From Rubrivivax gelatinosus IL144 (lineage in GTDB: Bacteria; Pseudomonadota; Gammaproteobacteria; Burkholderiales; Burkholderiaceae_C): DNA of 64,000 nucleotides. Made by a program: the position numbers and the translations under genes. The DNA is taken from NCBI RefSeq assembly GCF_000284255.1, contig NC_017075.1, positions 3,782,001 through 3,846,000 on the forward strand, in the 5' to 3' direction. The notes under the pieces were generated by a model. It ran no database searches. It was not told where the DNA came from and saw nothing but the letters and a program-made list of their open reading frames with translations. This document shows positions 8,689-17,944 of the stretch, piece after piece. The stretch's first letter is position 1; each line of letters opens with the position of its first letter.

Positions 8689-9903
8689 TCAGGCGGCCAG
8701 GAACAGCTGCTGCAGGTCGGACAGGAAGTCGAAGCCGCGTGCGGTGGGCACCAGGCGCGCGCCCTGGCGTTCCAGCAGGCCACGCTCCAGCGCCTTCGTC
8801 AGCCCCGGCTCCAGCGTCGTCGGCGACAGGCCGGTGCGTTCGGCGAACAGGCCCAGCTCGAAGCCCTCGCGCAGGCGCAAGGCGTTGAGCATGAACTCGA
8901 ACGGCAGCTCGGCCGCGCCGACCTCGTGCTCGTTGGACACCGCGTGGCCGGCCAGCGCCTGCTCGACGTAGGCTTGCGGCTCGCGCCAGCGCACCTGGCG
9001 CACGACTCGTTCGGCGAACGACAGCTTGCCGTGCGCGCCGGCGCCCAGGCCCAGGTAGTCGCCGAAGTGCCAGTAGTTCTGGTTGTGCACGCAGCGGTGC
9101 CCGGGCCGCGCGAAGGCCGAGACCTCGTAGCGCGCCAGCCCGCCGGCGGCGGTGCGTTCGGCGATCAGGTCCAGCATGTCGCTGGCCAGGTCGTCGTCGG
9201 GCAGGCCTTCGGGCGGACGCGAGGCGAAGCGTGTGTTCGGCTCCAGGCTCAGGTGGTAGATCGACAGATGCGGCGGCGAGAACGACAACGCCGTGGCCAG
9301 GTCGCGCGCCAGCGCCGCCAGGTCCTGGCCGGGCAGCGCGTACATCAGGTCGAGGTTGAAGGTGTCGAAGGCACGCGCCGCCTCCTCGAGCGCGGCCCGC
9401 GCCTGGGCGCCGTCGTGCACGCGGCCGATGGCGGCCAGCGCGGCGTCGTCGAAGCTCTGCACGCCGACCGACAGCCGCGTGACGCCGGCGGCGCGGAAGG
9501 CGGCGAAACGCTCGCGCTCGAAGGTGCCGGGGTTGGCTTCCAGCGTGATCTCGCAGCCGGGCTCCAGCGGCAGGCGCGCCCGCACGGCGGCCAGCAGCCG
9601 GTCGACCTGCCCGGGCTCCAGCAGGCTGGGCGTGCCGCCGCCGATGAAGACGCTGATCACCGGCCGGCCCCAGATGAGCGGCAGCGAGGCTTCGAGGTCG
9701 GCGACCAGTGCGTCGACATACCGCGCTTGCAGCGCCGCGTCGGGCCGGCCGCCGCCCAGTTCGTGCGAGTTGAAGTCGCAGTACGGGCACTTGCGCAGGC
9801 ACCAGGGCACGTGCAGGTACAGCGACAGCGGCGGCAGCGCGTCCAGACGCACGGCGCCGGGTTTCAGCCAGCGCAGCGTCGCTTCGGCGCGGGGCTCAGC
9901 CAA
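8689..9903 (-). CDS. hemW: HemW-like radical SAM heme chaperone
   Basis: 404 residues. The radical SAM cluster motif is CLRKCPYCDF (CxxxCxxC) near residue 35, followed by VFIGGGTPSLL, EITLEANPGTF, RLSVGVQSFDD and LDLMYALPGQ. Residue pattern and length fit HemW, which inserts heme into respiratory enzymes, better than the true coproporphyrinogen dehydrogenase HemN. The frame begins at a TTG (9903) that overlaps the end of rdgB by 8 bases. Adjacency of rdgB and hemW is common in betaproteobacteria, which supports the call. Confidence 0.88.
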   Translation of the reverse strand: MAEPRAEATLRWLKPGAVRLDALPPLSLYLHVPWCLRKCPYCDFNSHELGGGRPDAALQARYVDALVADLEASLPLIWGRPVISVFIGGGTPSLLEPGQVDRLLAAVRARLPLEPGCEITLEANPGTFERERFAAFRAAGVTRLSVGVQSFDDAALAAIGRVHDGAQARAALEEAARAFDTFNLDLMYALPGQDLAALARDLATALSFSPPHLSIYHLSLEPNTRFASRPPEGLPDDDLASDMLDLIAERTAAGGLARYEVSAFARPGHRCVHNQNYWHFGDYLGLGAGAHGKLSFAERVVRQVRWREPQAYVEQALAGHAVSNEHEVGAAELPFEFMLNALRLREGFELGLFAERTGLSPTTLEPGLTKALERGLLERQGARLVPTARGFDFLSDLQQLFLAA

Positions 9904-10534
9904 GGTGCCAGGCGTTGCGCATCAACGCCGTCATCTGCGCCGCGGCACGGGCGCGGTGGCTGTGCGCGTTCTTCGTCGCGGCGTCGAGCTCGGCCGCCGT
10001 CGCGCCGAGTTCGGGCACGTAGACCAGCGGGTCGTAGCCGAAGCCGCCGCTGCCGCGGCGTTCGGCCAGCAGTTCGGCGTTCCAGCGTCCGGCGGCGACC
10101 AGCGGCTCGGGGTCGTCGGCGTGGCGCAGCGCGACGATGACGCTGACGAAAGCCACGCGGCGGTCGGCGACGCCGGCCATGCGCTCCAGCAGCAGCGCAT
10201 TGTTGGCCGCGTCCTGCGCGGCGCGGCGCGCCTCGCGGTCGGCCAGAGCGGCGGCCTCGGCCGGCAGCGCTGCGTAGTGCGCCGAGATCACGCCCGGCGC
10301 GCCGCCGAGCGCGTCGACGCACAGCCCGGAGTCGTCGGCGATCGCCGCGCCGCCGACGGCGCGAGCGGCATGGCGCGCCTTGGCCAGCGCGTTCTCGACG
10401 AAGGTGTGGTGCGGCTCGTCGGCTTCCGAGACGCCGAGTTCGCCCTGCGGCACCAGCTCGATCGGCAGCGTGCCGAACAGCGCCCGCAGTTCCTTGAGCT
10501 TCTTCGCGTTGTTGGAGGCCAGCACGAGACGCAT
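9896..10534 (-). CDS. rdgB: XTP/dITP diphosphatase RdgB (Ham1 family)
   Basis: 212 residues. It hydrolyses ITP, dITP and XTP to monophosphates and so keeps deaminated purines out of nucleic acids. Family motifs: LVLASNNAKKLKEL at the N-terminus, TFVENALAKARHAA, ADDSGLCVDALGGAPGV, GGFGYDPLVYVPE and KNAHSHRARA near the end. It sits between rph and hemW in an operon-like run (13 bp after rph, 8 bp overlap into hemW), matching the classic rph-rdgB neighbourhood. Confidence 0.93.
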   Translation of the reverse strand: MRLVLASNNAKKLKELRALFGTLPIELVPQGELGVSEADEPHHTFVENALAKARHAARAVGGAAIADDSGLCVDALGGAPGVISAHYAALPAEAAALADREARRAAQDAANNALLLERMAGVADRRVAFVSVIVALRHADDPEPLVAAGRWNAELLAERRGSGGFGYDPLVYVPELGATAAELDAATKNAHSHRARAAAQMTALMRNAWHLG

Positions 10535-10547
10535 CGCCGCGCTCCCG

Positions 10548-11273
10548 TCAGGCGGCCAGCGCCGCGCGCTGGGCGGCCGCCAGCTCGGTGATGCCCTTGC
10601 CGGCCAGCGCCAGCAGCGCGTCCATCTCGGCGCGCGTGAACGGCACGCCTTCGGCCGTGCCCTGGATCTCGACGAAGCCGCCGGAGCCGGTCATCACGAC
10701 GTTCATGTCGGTGTCGCAGGCCGAGTCCTCGATGTATTCGAGGTCCAGCAGCGGCGTGCCTTCGACGATGCCGACCGAGATCGCGGCGACCTGGTCGCGG
10801 ATCGGCGTCGCGGCGATCTTGCCTTGGCCGAGCAGCCAGTTCACCGCGTCCTGCGCGGCGACGAAGGCGCCGGTGATCGCCGCGGTGCGCGTGCCGCCGT
10901 CGGCCTGCAGCACGTCGCAGTCGATCAGGATGCTGCGTTCGCCCAGGGCAGCGAGGTCGAAGACGCTGCGCAGCGAGCGCCCGATCAGGCGCTGGATCTC
11001 CTGCGTGCGACCGCTCTGCTTGCCGCGTGCGGCCTCGCGGTCGCCACGCGTGTGCGTGGCGCGCGGCAGCATGCCGTACTCGGCCGTCACCCAACCCTCG
11101 CCGCTGCCGCGCTTGTGCGGCGGCACCTTCTCCTCGACCGAGGCGGTGCACAACACCTGCGTGTCGCCGAAGCAGACCAGCACCGAGCCTTCGGCGTGCT
11201 TGGTGAAGTGGCGGGTGATCGTGACGGGCCGCAGCGCATCGTGCGCACGGCCGCTGGAGCGGACGAAGGTCAT
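10548..11273 (-). CDS. rph: Ribonuclease PH
   Basis: 241 residues. A phosphorolytic 3'-5' exoribonuclease that trims tRNA precursors. Motifs: [17 protein letters not shown] at the start, [13 protein letters not shown], the RG-rich [34 protein letters not shown] and the C-terminal [16 protein letters not shown] at 11273 matches the usual RNase PH N-terminus; a longer frame to 11321 has no conserved residues. First gene of rph-rdgB-hemW; the region upstream holds GC-rich repeats rather than a gene. Confidence 0.94.
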   Translation of the reverse strand: MTFVRSSGRAHDALRPVTITRHFTKHAEGSVLVCFGDTQVLCTASVEEKVPPHKRGSGEGWVTAEYGMLPRATHTRGDREAARGKQSGRTQEIQRLIGRSLRSVFDLAALGERSILIDCDVLQADGGTRTAAITGAFVAAQDAVNWLLGQGKIAATPIRDQVAAISVGIVEGTPLLDLEYIEDSACDTDMNVVMTGSGGFVEIQGTAEGVPFTRAEMDALLALAGKGITELAAAQRAALAA

Positions 11274-11336
11274 GGCGGGAGGATGGGAGACGAAGCCCTC
11301 ATTGTCGCCGCCCCGCTCCATCCTCCACGTTCATCG

Positions 11337-11418
11337 AACTGGAACCCCTCCTGAGGGGGCTCGGGGAGCCAACGCCAAACTGGAGCCCCCTCGCGGAGGG
11401 GGCCGGGGGAGCCCAAGG
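11337..11418. repeat. Tandem GC-rich intergenic repeat, two copies
   Basis: Two near-identical units of about 41 bases run from the aactgg at 11337 and from the aactgg at 11378. Each carries an inverted CCCCTC...GAGGGG core followed by a GGGGAGCC-type tail. Each unit could fold as a hairpin. A related poly-C/poly-G hairpin occurs at 40641. This looks like a dispersed intergenic repeat family. No coding capacity seen. Confidence 0.6.
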
Positions 11419-11428
11419 GACAGCGTCA

Positions 11429-11470
11429 GCTATCCGGCGCTCATCGCTTCTGCGATGAGCGCCGGATAGC
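11429..11470. repeat. Perfect 19-bp inverted repeat across the PP2C stop codon
   Basis: Arms 11429-11447 and 11452-11470 are exact reverse complements (GCTATCCGGCGCTCATCGC type) with a 4-base loop. The repeat covers the last eight or so codons and the stop of the phosphatase gene on the minus strand. It has no U-tract, so it is not a standard intrinsic terminator, but it could stabilise the mRNA 3' end or stop transcription in another way. Confidence 0.75.
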
Positions 11471-12346
11471 CTCGTTGATCTCGCGTATCGAGCGCTCGAT
11501 CTCCGCTTCGTCCAGCTCGTCCGCCGGCTCGCCGGCCATGCTGGCCTGGATGGTGGACGCGAAGACCTCGTCGCCCAGCGACAGCGTCGAGACCCCGGTC
11601 GTCTCGCCGTCCTCGGCGCACTCCCACTCGACGGCGATCGCGGTGACGTTGTCGCTGCGCGCGCCGCCCAGGCGCAGCGCCTGCTCGACGAGTTCGGGCA
11701 CGGCGTCGGAGATCGGCCGGTGCGCGAGCTGCTCGGTGATGACGGCGTCGCTGAGGTGGCCCCACAGGCCGTCGGAGCACAGCAGGATGCGGTCGCCGGT
11801 CTGCAGGAGCAGCGGCCCGGTGGTGTCGACCACCGGCTTGCCGGGGCTGCCCAGGCAGGTGAACAGCACGTTGCGGTTCATGCGCTCGCCCATCGGCACG
11901 ACCTGGGCCAGCGTGTCCTGCAGTTCCGAATACGAGTGGTCGCGGGTGCGCGCGATCAGCTTGTCGCCGCGCACCAGGTACAGCCGCGAGTCGCCGCAGT
12001 GCGCCCAGTAGGCCGAGTTGCCCTGCAGCACGCAGGCGACGACCGTGGTGCGCGGCGTGTCGCCGAGCGAGCGTTCGCTGGCATAACGCAGCAACTGGTG
12101 GTGCGCGGCGAGGATCGCGTCGTGCAGCACGCGCATCGGCTCGCGCAGCGAGGGCCGCGCCTCGCGCTGGAAGATCGCCGCCAGCGTCTGCAGCGCCAGC
12201 TGCGCCGCGACCTCGCCTTCCGGGTGCCCGCCCATGCCGTCGGCCAGCGCGAAGAGCCCCGCGTCCCGCGTGTAGCAATAGCCCATGCGGTCTTCGTTCT
12301 TCTCGCGGCCGCCTTTGCGGCTGACCTGGTAGACGGCGAAGCGCAT
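11441..12346 (-). CDS. PP2C-family protein phosphatase
   Basis: 301 residues. Metal-dependent Ser/Thr phosphatase with the PP2C motifs in order: KNEDRMG, FALADGMGG (metal aspartate), TTVVACVL, AHCGDSRLYLVR, LCSDGLWG and RSDNVTAIAVEW. A further 50 acidic residues follow the catalytic domain. It lies 6 bp downstream of a Ser/Thr kinase gene in the same orientation, so the two probably form an opposing kinase/phosphatase pair. The final codons lie in a perfect 19-bp inverted repeat. Substrates cannot be read from sequence. Confidence 0.9.
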   Translation of the reverse strand: MRFAVYQVSRKGGREKNEDRMGYCYTRDAGLFALADGMGGHPEGEVAAQLALQTLAAIFQREARPSLREPMRVLHDAILAAHHQLLRYASERSLGDTPRTTVVACVLQGNSAYWAHCGDSRLYLVRGDKLIARTRDHSYSELQDTLAQVVPMGERMNRNVLFTCLGSPGKPVVDTTGPLLLQTGDRILLCSDGLWGHLSDAVITEQLAHRPISDAVPELVEQALRLGGARSDNVTAIAVEWECAEDGETTGVSTLSLGDEVFASTIQASMAGEPADELDEAEIERSIREINEAIRRSSQKR

Positions 12347-12352
12347 CGTGCG

Positions 12353-13321
12353 TCAGGCCTTCTGGCCGGTCTTGATGGTCTCGATCTGCAGCTTCAGGCG
12401 TTCGCTGAAGGAGAGCTTGGTGTAGCGGCGCTCGGTCTCGCGCGAGAGCTCCTTCTGCAGCGCGAACACGCTCTGCGGGCGCGACAGCGGGTCCAGCGAC
12501 ATGCACCACTCGGTGACCTCGATGAGGTTGTCCGAGTAGACGTTGCGCAGCCGCGAGAGCGACAGCGCCAGGCGGTCCTTCTCCAGGCGCTGCGGCGCGT
12601 CGTTGGGCGGGTAGCCCTGCATGCAGGCGTAGATGCAGGCGCCGATGGCGTAGATGTCGGTCCAGGGGCCCAGCGAGCCGTCACGGCGGTACATCTCCGG
12701 CGCGGCAAAACCGGGCGTGTACATCGGCCGGATGAAGTTGCCTTCCTTGGACAGCACCTCGCGCGCGGCGCCGAAGTCCAGCAGCACCGCCTTGTTGTCG
12801 TTGGTGATGAAGACGTTGGCCGGCTTGATGTCCAGGTGCAGCATCTTGTGCTGGTGCACGATGCGCAGGCCGCGCAGGATCTCGTCGAAGAGGCTGCGGA
12901 TCGTGCTCTCGCGGAACACCTTGTCGCGCTTGAGGTCGCGCGCGGTGACGATGAAGTCCTGCAGCGTGTCGCCCTGCAGGTAGTTCATCACCATGTAGAC
13001 GGTCTCGTTCTCGCGGAAGAAGTTCAGCACCGAGACGACGCTCGGGTGGCTGATCTGCGCGAGCGAACGGCCTTCTTCGAAGAAGCTCTTCAGACCGAGG
13101 CGATACAGCGGCTGCTTGTCGGGCTTGACGCGCGGCGTCAGCTCACCCGGCGAGCGCTCGGCCAGCGACGACGGCAGGTATTCCTTGATCGCGACGAGCT
13201 GCTTGTCCTGGCCCTCGGCGAGGTAGACGACGCCGAAGCCACCAGCCGCCAGCTTCTTGACGATCTGGTAGCCCCCCACCACGGTGCCCGAAGGCAGTGG
13301 AGCGGGTTTGGGCTTTGACAT
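12353..13321 (-). CDS. Cytoplasmic Ser/Thr protein kinase
   Basis: 322 residues, almost all kinase domain. Gly-rich loop LAAGGFGVVYLAE near 24-36, catalytic lysine at 46, HLDIKPANVFI with HLD (not HRD) at 162-164, LLDFGAA with DFG at 182-184 and a PGFAAPEMY activation segment. The Arg-to-Leu change in HRD suggests it does not need activation-loop phosphorylation; the catalytic Asp is kept. No transmembrane segment. ATG at 13321 is 29 bp from the divergent yicC start. Coupled with the downstream PP2C gene. Confidence 0.88.
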   Translation of the reverse strand: MSKPKPAPLPSGTVVGGYQIVKKLAAGGFGVVYLAEGQDKQLVAIKEYLPSSLAERSPGELTPRVKPDKQPLYRLGLKSFFEEGRSLAQISHPSVVSVLNFFRENETVYMVMNYLQGDTLQDFIVTARDLKRDKVFRESTIRSLFDEILRGLRIVHQHKMLHLDIKPANVFITNDNKAVLLDFGAAREVLSKEGNFIRPMYTPGFAAPEMYRRDGSLGPWTDIYAIGACIYACMQGYPPNDAPQRLEKDRLALSLSRLRNVYSDNLIEVTEWCMSLDPLSRPQSVFALQKELSRETERRYTKLSFSERLKLQIETIKTGQKA

Positions 13322-13324
13322 AAT
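13316..13324 (+). promoter_or_regulatory. Putative extended -10 promoter of yicC
   Basis: TGACATAAT at 13316-13324 fits an extended -10 (TG-N-CATAAT). A transcript would start near 13331 and leave a leader of about 20 bases with the ribosome site gagggg before ATG 13351. The element overlaps the first codons of the divergent kinase gene. By-eye call without a clear -35. Confidence 0.4.
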
Positions 13325-13350
13325 CGCCGGCTTTTCGAGGGGTGGAATCG

Positions 13351-14250
13351 ATGGCGGTTTATAGCATGACGGGGTATGCCAACGCCGCTTCGGCCCCGGC
13401 TGCCGAGGGGGGCGCGAACTCCTCCGTGACCGTGGAGGCACGCTCGGTCAACGGGCGCTTCCTGGACCTCGCGTTCCGCATGCCCGACGACCTGCGCGGG
13501 CTGGAACCGGCGCTGCGCGACCTGCTCGGCGCGGCCTTCCGGCGCGGCAAGATCGAGGTGCGCATCTCGACCCAGCGCGACGCCGATTCGGCCTGGCCCA
13601 ACCCCAACCCCGAACAGCTCAACCGCCTGCTGCGCCTGGAGAGCTCGGTGCAGGGCTGGCTGCCGCAGGCGCGAGGCCTGTCGGTCAACGAGGTGCTGCA
13701 GTGGTGCCGCAACGGCGCCGGCGGCGAACGCCTGGACGAAGCGGCGCTGGAAGCCGCGCGCCAGTGCGTCGAAGGCCTGAAGGACGCCCGCGCCCGCGAA
13801 GGCAAGCGCCTGGTGGCGATGCTGATGGACCGCCTGGGCAAGCTGCGCGAACTGGCCGACAAGGCCGAGCCGCTGGTGCCGCAGGTGGTGCAGCGCCAGC
13901 AGCAGCGTTTCCTGGAGCGCTGGAACGAGGCGCTGGCCGGCGCCAACGCGGGCAACAGCGTGCCGGCCGCGACGCTGCAGGAGCGCGCGCTGGCCGAAGC
14001 GGCGGCCTTCGCGATCCGCATCGACGTCGCCGAAGAGCTGACCCGGCTGCGCTCGCACCTCGACGAGATCGAGCGCCTGCTCAAGAAGGGCGGCGAACTC
14101 GGCAAGCGCCTGGACTTCCTGATCCAAGAACTGCAGCGCGAAGCGAACACGCTGGGCTCCAAGTCGCCGGCGATCGAGCTGACGGCCATCTCGGTGGAGA
14201 TGAAGGTGCTCGTGGAGCAGATGCGCGAGCAGGTGCAAAACATCGAGTAA
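13351..14250 (+). CDS. yicC: YicC-family endoribonuclease
   Basis: 299 residues. Begins with the hallmark MAVYSMTGYANA, followed by VEARSVNGRFLDLAFRMPD and FRRGKIEVRIS; the C-terminal half has DVAEELTRLRSHLDEI and GKRLDFLIQELQREANTLGSKS. YicC proteins are endoribonucleases that affect stationary-phase survival and degrade some small RNAs in E. coli. ATG 13351 is preferred over an in-frame GTG at 13342. It is divergent from a kinase/phosphatase pair. In many betaproteobacteria yicC lies next to gmk; here gmk is 15 kb away. Confidence 0.93.
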   Translation: MAVYSMTGYANAASAPAAEGGANSSVTVEARSVNGRFLDLAFRMPDDLRGLEPALRDLLGAAFRRGKIEVRISTQRDADSAWPNPNPEQLNRLLRLESSVQGWLPQARGLSVNEVLQWCRNGAGGERLDEAALEAARQCVEGLKDARAREGKRLVAMLMDRLGKLRELADKAEPLVPQVVQRQQQRFLERWNEALAGANAGNSVPAATLQERALAEAAAFAIRIDVAEELTRLRSHLDEIERLLKKGGELGKRLDFLIQELQREANTLGSKSPAIELTAISVEMKVLVEQMREQVQNIE

Positions 14251-14278
14251 GCCGCAGCCGCAGCCGCAGCCGCGGCCG
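14251..14278. repeat. Short GCCGCA hexanucleotide repeat
   Basis: Just after the yicC stop, GCCGCA is repeated three times and followed by a GCCGCG variant, then leads into the convergent GDSL gene. A simple-sequence tract between two convergent genes; no function evident. Confidence 0.6.
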
Positions 14279-14282
14279 CCCG

Positions 14283-15017
14283 CTACACCCCCGCCTGCCG
14301 CCGCAATTCCTCGCGCCAGAGCCGGTAACCCTCGTCGCTCGGATGCAGCCCGTCCGCCGCGTTCAGCCGCTTCGGCTGCTGGGCGAACGGGTCGTCGCGG
14401 CGCTCCTTGAACAGGTCGACGTAGGTGGCGTCGTGCCGCGTGGCCGCGCTGCGCACGACGCGGTGCAGCTCGCGCGAGCGCTGGGTCATCCACCACGACC
14501 ACGGCGGAAAGAAGAACGGCGCGTTGCCGACGTTGCCCGAGGGCATGACGATGACGCGCGGCGCCAGCACGCGGGCCCGGCCCAGCGCCTCGTCGACCGA
14601 CGAGCGCAAGCTCTCGGCGCCGGTCAGCCGCACGACGTCGTTGCCGCCGGCCAGCAGCAGCACGGTGTCGAAGCGCTCGCTGCCGCCGAGCTGGCCGACG
14701 ACGTCGCCGAACTTCGCGCCGTCCCGCGCCCGGTTGACGATCGCCCAGTCGGCATGCTCCGCGGCGATCAGCCCCGCCAGCGAGGCCCGCGGCGAACTCG
14801 CTCCGGTGCCCACCGCGGTGCTGTCGCCGACGATCAGCAGACGATGCGCAGGCGCCTCGGGCGAGGCCTGGAACGGCTCGCTCTCACGGGCCAGGTCGGC
14901 CGAGGCCTGGATGCGCGACGCGGCGCAGCCGGCTCCGAGCAGCAGGCCCAGCGCGGCCACGGCCAGCGCGACACGCAGCGGGCGTGGCGAGGTGTGAGGT
15001 GGGCGGGGGGATCGCAT
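14283..15017 (-). CDS. SGNH/GDSL-type esterase lipoprotein
   Basis: 244 residues. Signal peptide with lipobox LLLGAGC (lipidated Cys near 28). The hydrolase blocks are LLIVGDSTAVGTGA (nucleophile Ser in GDS), LLAGGNDVV (GxND, block III) and DGLHPSDEGY (Asp and His of block V). It should be an outer-membrane or periplasmic esterase, lipase or deacetylase of unknown substrate. ATG 15017 places the signal peptide correctly. It lies 43 bp after the lld operon on the same strand; a hairpin at 15028-15050 separates them, so co-transcription is uncertain. Confidence 0.82.
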   Translation of the reverse strand: MRSPRPPHTSPRPLRVALAVAALGLLLGAGCAASRIQASADLARESEPFQASPEAPAHRLLIVGDSTAVGTGASSPRASLAGLIAAEHADWAIVNRARDGAKFGDVVGQLGGSERFDTVLLLAGGNDVVRLTGAESLRSSVDEALGRARVLAPRVIVMPSGNVGNAPFFFPPWSWWMTQRSRELHRVVRSAATRHDATYVDLFKERRDDPFAQQPKRLNAADGLHPSDEGYRLWREELRRQAGV

Positions 15018-15027
15018 GCGCGCGCCA

Positions 15028-15050
15028 CCCGGGCATTCGGCGTGCCCGGG
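15028..15050 (-). terminator. Hairpin between dld and the GDSL gene
   Basis: CCCGGGCA at 15028-15035 and TGCCCGGG at 15043-15050 form an 8-bp perfect stem with a 7-base loop just past the dld stop. There is no U-tract, so it may be only a weak or Rho-assisted end of the lactate operon. Confidence 0.35.
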
Positions 15051-15060
15051 GCGGAGCGCC

Positions 15061-16806
15061 CTACTCCACCGCCTCCGAATACGCCTTCGGCCACACCGGC
15101 GCCGGCCGGTCGCAGCACTCCTGCCAGCCGCGCCCGCGCGGCGTGTGGCCGATGCCGGGGTTGAAGGTGTTGGTCGGGTCCAGCCGGCGGTAGTGGTCCA
15201 CCAGCGCCGGCTTGGCGACGTAGAGGTGGCCCACGTTGTGCTCGGCCGGGTACTCGGCGCGGCGCGCGTCCAGCAGTTCCCACATGCGGTGCTCCATCGC
15301 CACCGGGTCGACGCCCGGCTTGACGATGTAGTCCTGGTGGAAGACGTGGCAGAAGAAGTGGCCGTAGTAGAGCTTGTGCACGACGTCGCGCTCGATCTCG
15401 TCGGGCAGTTGCTCCACCCAGGCGCGGTCGTTGCGGCGCAGCGCGACGTCCAGCGCGACGATGTCGCCAACCTGGCCGCGGTGCGCCTCGCGGTAGCGGA
15501 TCGCCGCGCCGGCGATCGCGAAGCGGTGCAGAAAGGCCTTGCGCCCTTCCTCGGCGTCGCATTCGAACCAGGCGCCGGTGGTGCTGGCCTCGAACTGGCG
15601 CTGCAGGTACTCGCGCGTCGCCTCGGCCTGGTCGTTGGAGACGCGGATCAGGAGGTGGTGCTCGTAGCGGTCGCGCCACGCGCGCATGCGTGCCGGCAGA
15701 TGGCTGGGCAGCCGGTCGGTGATCGCCTGCACCACGCGGTCGGTCACGCCGCGGCAGCCGAAACGCTCGAAGAAGCCGTCGATGCGGCTCTTCAGCGCGA
15801 AGGCCTTGGGCACACGCGCGGTGCCGAAGCGGTCGATCAGCAGGAAGGTGTCCTTGCCGTAGCGCTCGCCGATGTCGAAGGCCGTGCGGTGGATGTACTC
15901 GCCGGCGATCGGCAGCCGCGGCAGCGCGGTCAGCAGGTGGCGGCGCACGGCGGTCAGCTCGTCGGGCTCGTTTGTGCCGAGGTAGAAGACGGTGCTGGCT
16001 TCTTTCGGGAAGGTGTCCAGCCGCACCGCGAACAGGCAGAGTTTGCCGGCCGAACCCGAGGCCTCGAACAGCCGCGACGGGTCGGCGTTGAAGCGTGCCG
16101 GCGTGTCGGCGTCGACGGCGCGCACGTGCTCGGCATAACGCGGATCCGACGCAGCGCGGCCGCTGTCGTGGACGATGTCGGCCTCGCCGTACTCGCCGCG
16201 CTCCAGCCGCGTCAGGATCTCTTCGGGCGTGTCGCCGAGCGCGATGCCCAGGTGGTTGACCAGCTCCACGCGGCCGTCGTCGGCCACGCGCGCGTACAGC
16301 GCCAGCTCGGTGTAGGCCGGCCCTCGGCGCACCAGCGCGCCACCCGAGTTGTTGCAGATGCCGCCCAGCACCGAGGCGCCGATGCACGACGAGCCGATCA
16401 CCGAATGCGGCTCGCGGCCCAGCGGCGCCAGCTGGCGCTCCAGCTGGTCCAGCGTCGCGCCGGGCAGGCAGACGACCTGCTCGCCGCCGGCGATGACCTG
16501 CACGCCGGTGATGCGCAGCGTGTTGACGAGCACGATCTCGCGGTCGTAGCCGCTGCCGTCGGGCGTCGAGCCGCCGGTCAGCCCGGTGTTGGCGGCCTGC
16601 ATGATGACGATGCGCCCGGCCGCCACCGTCGCCTGCAGCACGCGCCACAGCTCCAGCAGGCTGCCGGGCCGCACGACGGCCAGCACCGGGCCTTCGCCGG
16701 TGCGGTGGCCCTTGCGGAAGCGGCGTGTGGCCTGGTCGTCGGTGAGCACGTGAGCGCCACCGACGGCGGCGCGCAGCTGCTCCAGCAGAGCGTCGCGGGA
16801 GCTCAT
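15061..16806 (-). CDS. dld: Quinone-dependent D-lactate dehydrogenase (FAD)
   Basis: 581 residues, about the E. coli Dld length (571). N-terminal FAD-binding (PCMH) domain: [56 protein letters not shown]. The middle and C-terminal parts match Dld, including [36 protein letters not shown] and [13 protein letters not shown] peripheral membrane flavoprotein that oxidises D-lactate to pyruvate and passes electrons to quinone. Its start (16806) overlaps the stop of lldD by 4 bp. Together with lldD and lldP it lets the cell use both lactate isomers. Confidence 0.93.
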   Translation of the reverse strand: MSSRDALLEQLRAAVGGAHVLTDDQATRRFRKGHRTGEGPVLAVVRPGSLLELWRVLQATVAAGRIVIMQAANTGLTGGSTPDGSGYDREIVLVNTLRITGVQVIAGGEQVVCLPGATLDQLERQLAPLGREPHSVIGSSCIGASVLGGICNNSGGALVRRGPAYTELALYARVADDGRVELVNHLGIALGDTPEEILTRLERGEYGEADIVHDSGRAASDPRYAEHVRAVDADTPARFNADPSRLFEASGSAGKLCLFAVRLDTFPKEASTVFYLGTNEPDELTAVRRHLLTALPRLPIAGEYIHRTAFDIGERYGKDTFLLIDRFGTARVPKAFALKSRIDGFFERFGCRGVTDRVVQAITDRLPSHLPARMRAWRDRYEHHLLIRVSNDQAEATREYLQRQFEASTTGAWFECDAEEGRKAFLHRFAIAGAAIRYREAHRGQVGDIVALDVALRRNDRAWVEQLPDEIERDVVHKLYYGHFFCHVFHQDYIVKPGVDPVAMEHRMWELLDARRAEYPAEHNVGHLYVAKPALVDHYRRLDPTNTFNPGIGHTPRGRGWQECCDRPAPVWPKAYSEAVE

Positions 16807-17942
16807 GCGTCGCGCACCAGCAGGTCGGGGCCGATGTCGGCGACGCGTGCGACGCTGGTCAGCGTCATCGCCACGCGCATCTCCTTTTCCATCAGCGCCA
16901 GCAGGTGGCGCACGCCGGCTTCGCCGGCGGCGGCCAGCGCGTAGATGTAGGCGCGGCCGATCATCGTCGCGTCGGCGCCCAGCGCCAGCATGCGCACCAC
17001 GTCCAGGCCGTTGCGCACGCCCGAGTCGGCGACGATCTTGATCTGGCCCTTCACCGCGTCGGCGATCGCCGGCAGCGCCCGCGCCGAGGACAGCACGCCG
17101 TCGAGCTGCCGCCCGCCGTGGTTGGAGACGATGATGCCGTCGGCGCCGAAACGCACCGCGTCCTTGGCGTCCTCGGGGTCGAGGATGCCCTTGATCAGCA
17201 TCGGCCCGCGCCAGAACTCGCGGATCCACTCCAGGTCCTTCCACGAGATCGACGGGTCGAAGTTGGCGCCCAGGTAGCCCATGTAGTCCTGCAGCCCGAC
17301 CTGCTGGCCGCGGTAGGTGGAGATGTTGCCCAGGTCGTGCGGCTTGCCCATCAGGCCCACGTCCCAGGCCCAGCGCGGGTGCGTCAGGCCCTGCCAGTAG
17401 CGGCGCAGCGGCGCGTTCGGGCCGCTCATGCCCGAGTGCATGTCGCGGTAGCGTGCGCCGGGCACCGGCATGTCGACGGTGAACACCAGCGCCGAGCAGC
17501 CGGCGGCCTGGGCGCGTTCGAGCGCGTTGCGCATGAAGCCGCGGTCCTTCAGCACGTAGAGCTGGAACCACATCGGCCGCTTGATCTGGGGCGCCACCTC
17601 CTCGATCGCGCAGACCGAGACGCTGGACATCGTGAACGGGATGCCCTGGGCTTCGGCGGCGCGGGCCGCCTGCACCTCGCCGCGGCGCGCGTACATGCCG
17701 GTGAGGCCGACCGGGGCCAGCGTCACGGGGATGGAGAGCTTCTCGCCGAAGAGCTCGATGGACGTGTCGAGCTGACTCATGTCCTTGAGCACACGCTGGC
17801 GCAGCGCGACCTCGGCCAGGTCGTCGACGTTGCGGCGCAGCGTCTGCTCGGCGTAGGCGCCGCCGTCGATGTAATGGAACAGGAAGGGCGGCAGCCGCCG
17901 GCGGGCCGCCTCGCGGTAATCCGCGGTGGAGGAGATGATCAT
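16803..17942 (-). CDS. lldD: L-lactate dehydrogenase (FMN, quinone-linked)
   Basis: 379 residues. Member of the FMN-dependent alpha-hydroxy-acid oxidase family: [20 protein letters not shown] start, [43 protein letters not shown], and the active-site [11 protein letters not shown] with the catalytic histidine, then [21 protein letters not shown] for FMN phosphate. Residue pattern fits bacterial LldD. Placed 2 bp after lldR and overlapping dld. Membrane-associated oxidation of L-lactate to pyruvate. Confidence 0.95.
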   Translation of the reverse strand: MIISSTADYREAARRRLPPFLFHYIDGGAYAEQTLRRNVDDLAEVALRQRVLKDMSQLDTSIELFGEKLSIPVTLAPVGLTGMYARRGEVQAARAAEAQGIPFTMSSVSVCAIEEVAPQIKRPMWFQLYVLKDRGFMRNALERAQAAGCSALVFTVDMPVPGARYRDMHSGMSGPNAPLRRYWQGLTHPRWAWDVGLMGKPHDLGNISTYRGQQVGLQDYMGYLGANFDPSISWKDLEWIREFWRGPMLIKGILDPEDAKDAVRFGADGIIVSNHGGRQLDGVLSSARALPAIADAVKGQIKIVADSGVRNGLDVVRMLALGADATMIGRAYIYALAAAGEAGVRHLLALMEKEMRVAMTLTSVARVADIGPDLLVRDA

Positions 17943-17944
17943 CG

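Noticed and set aside
13138-14502. Long minus-strand frame across yicC
   Set aside because: It runs antisense to yicC and has low-complexity Leu/Arg/His composition. yicC on the plus strand has clear family motifs.
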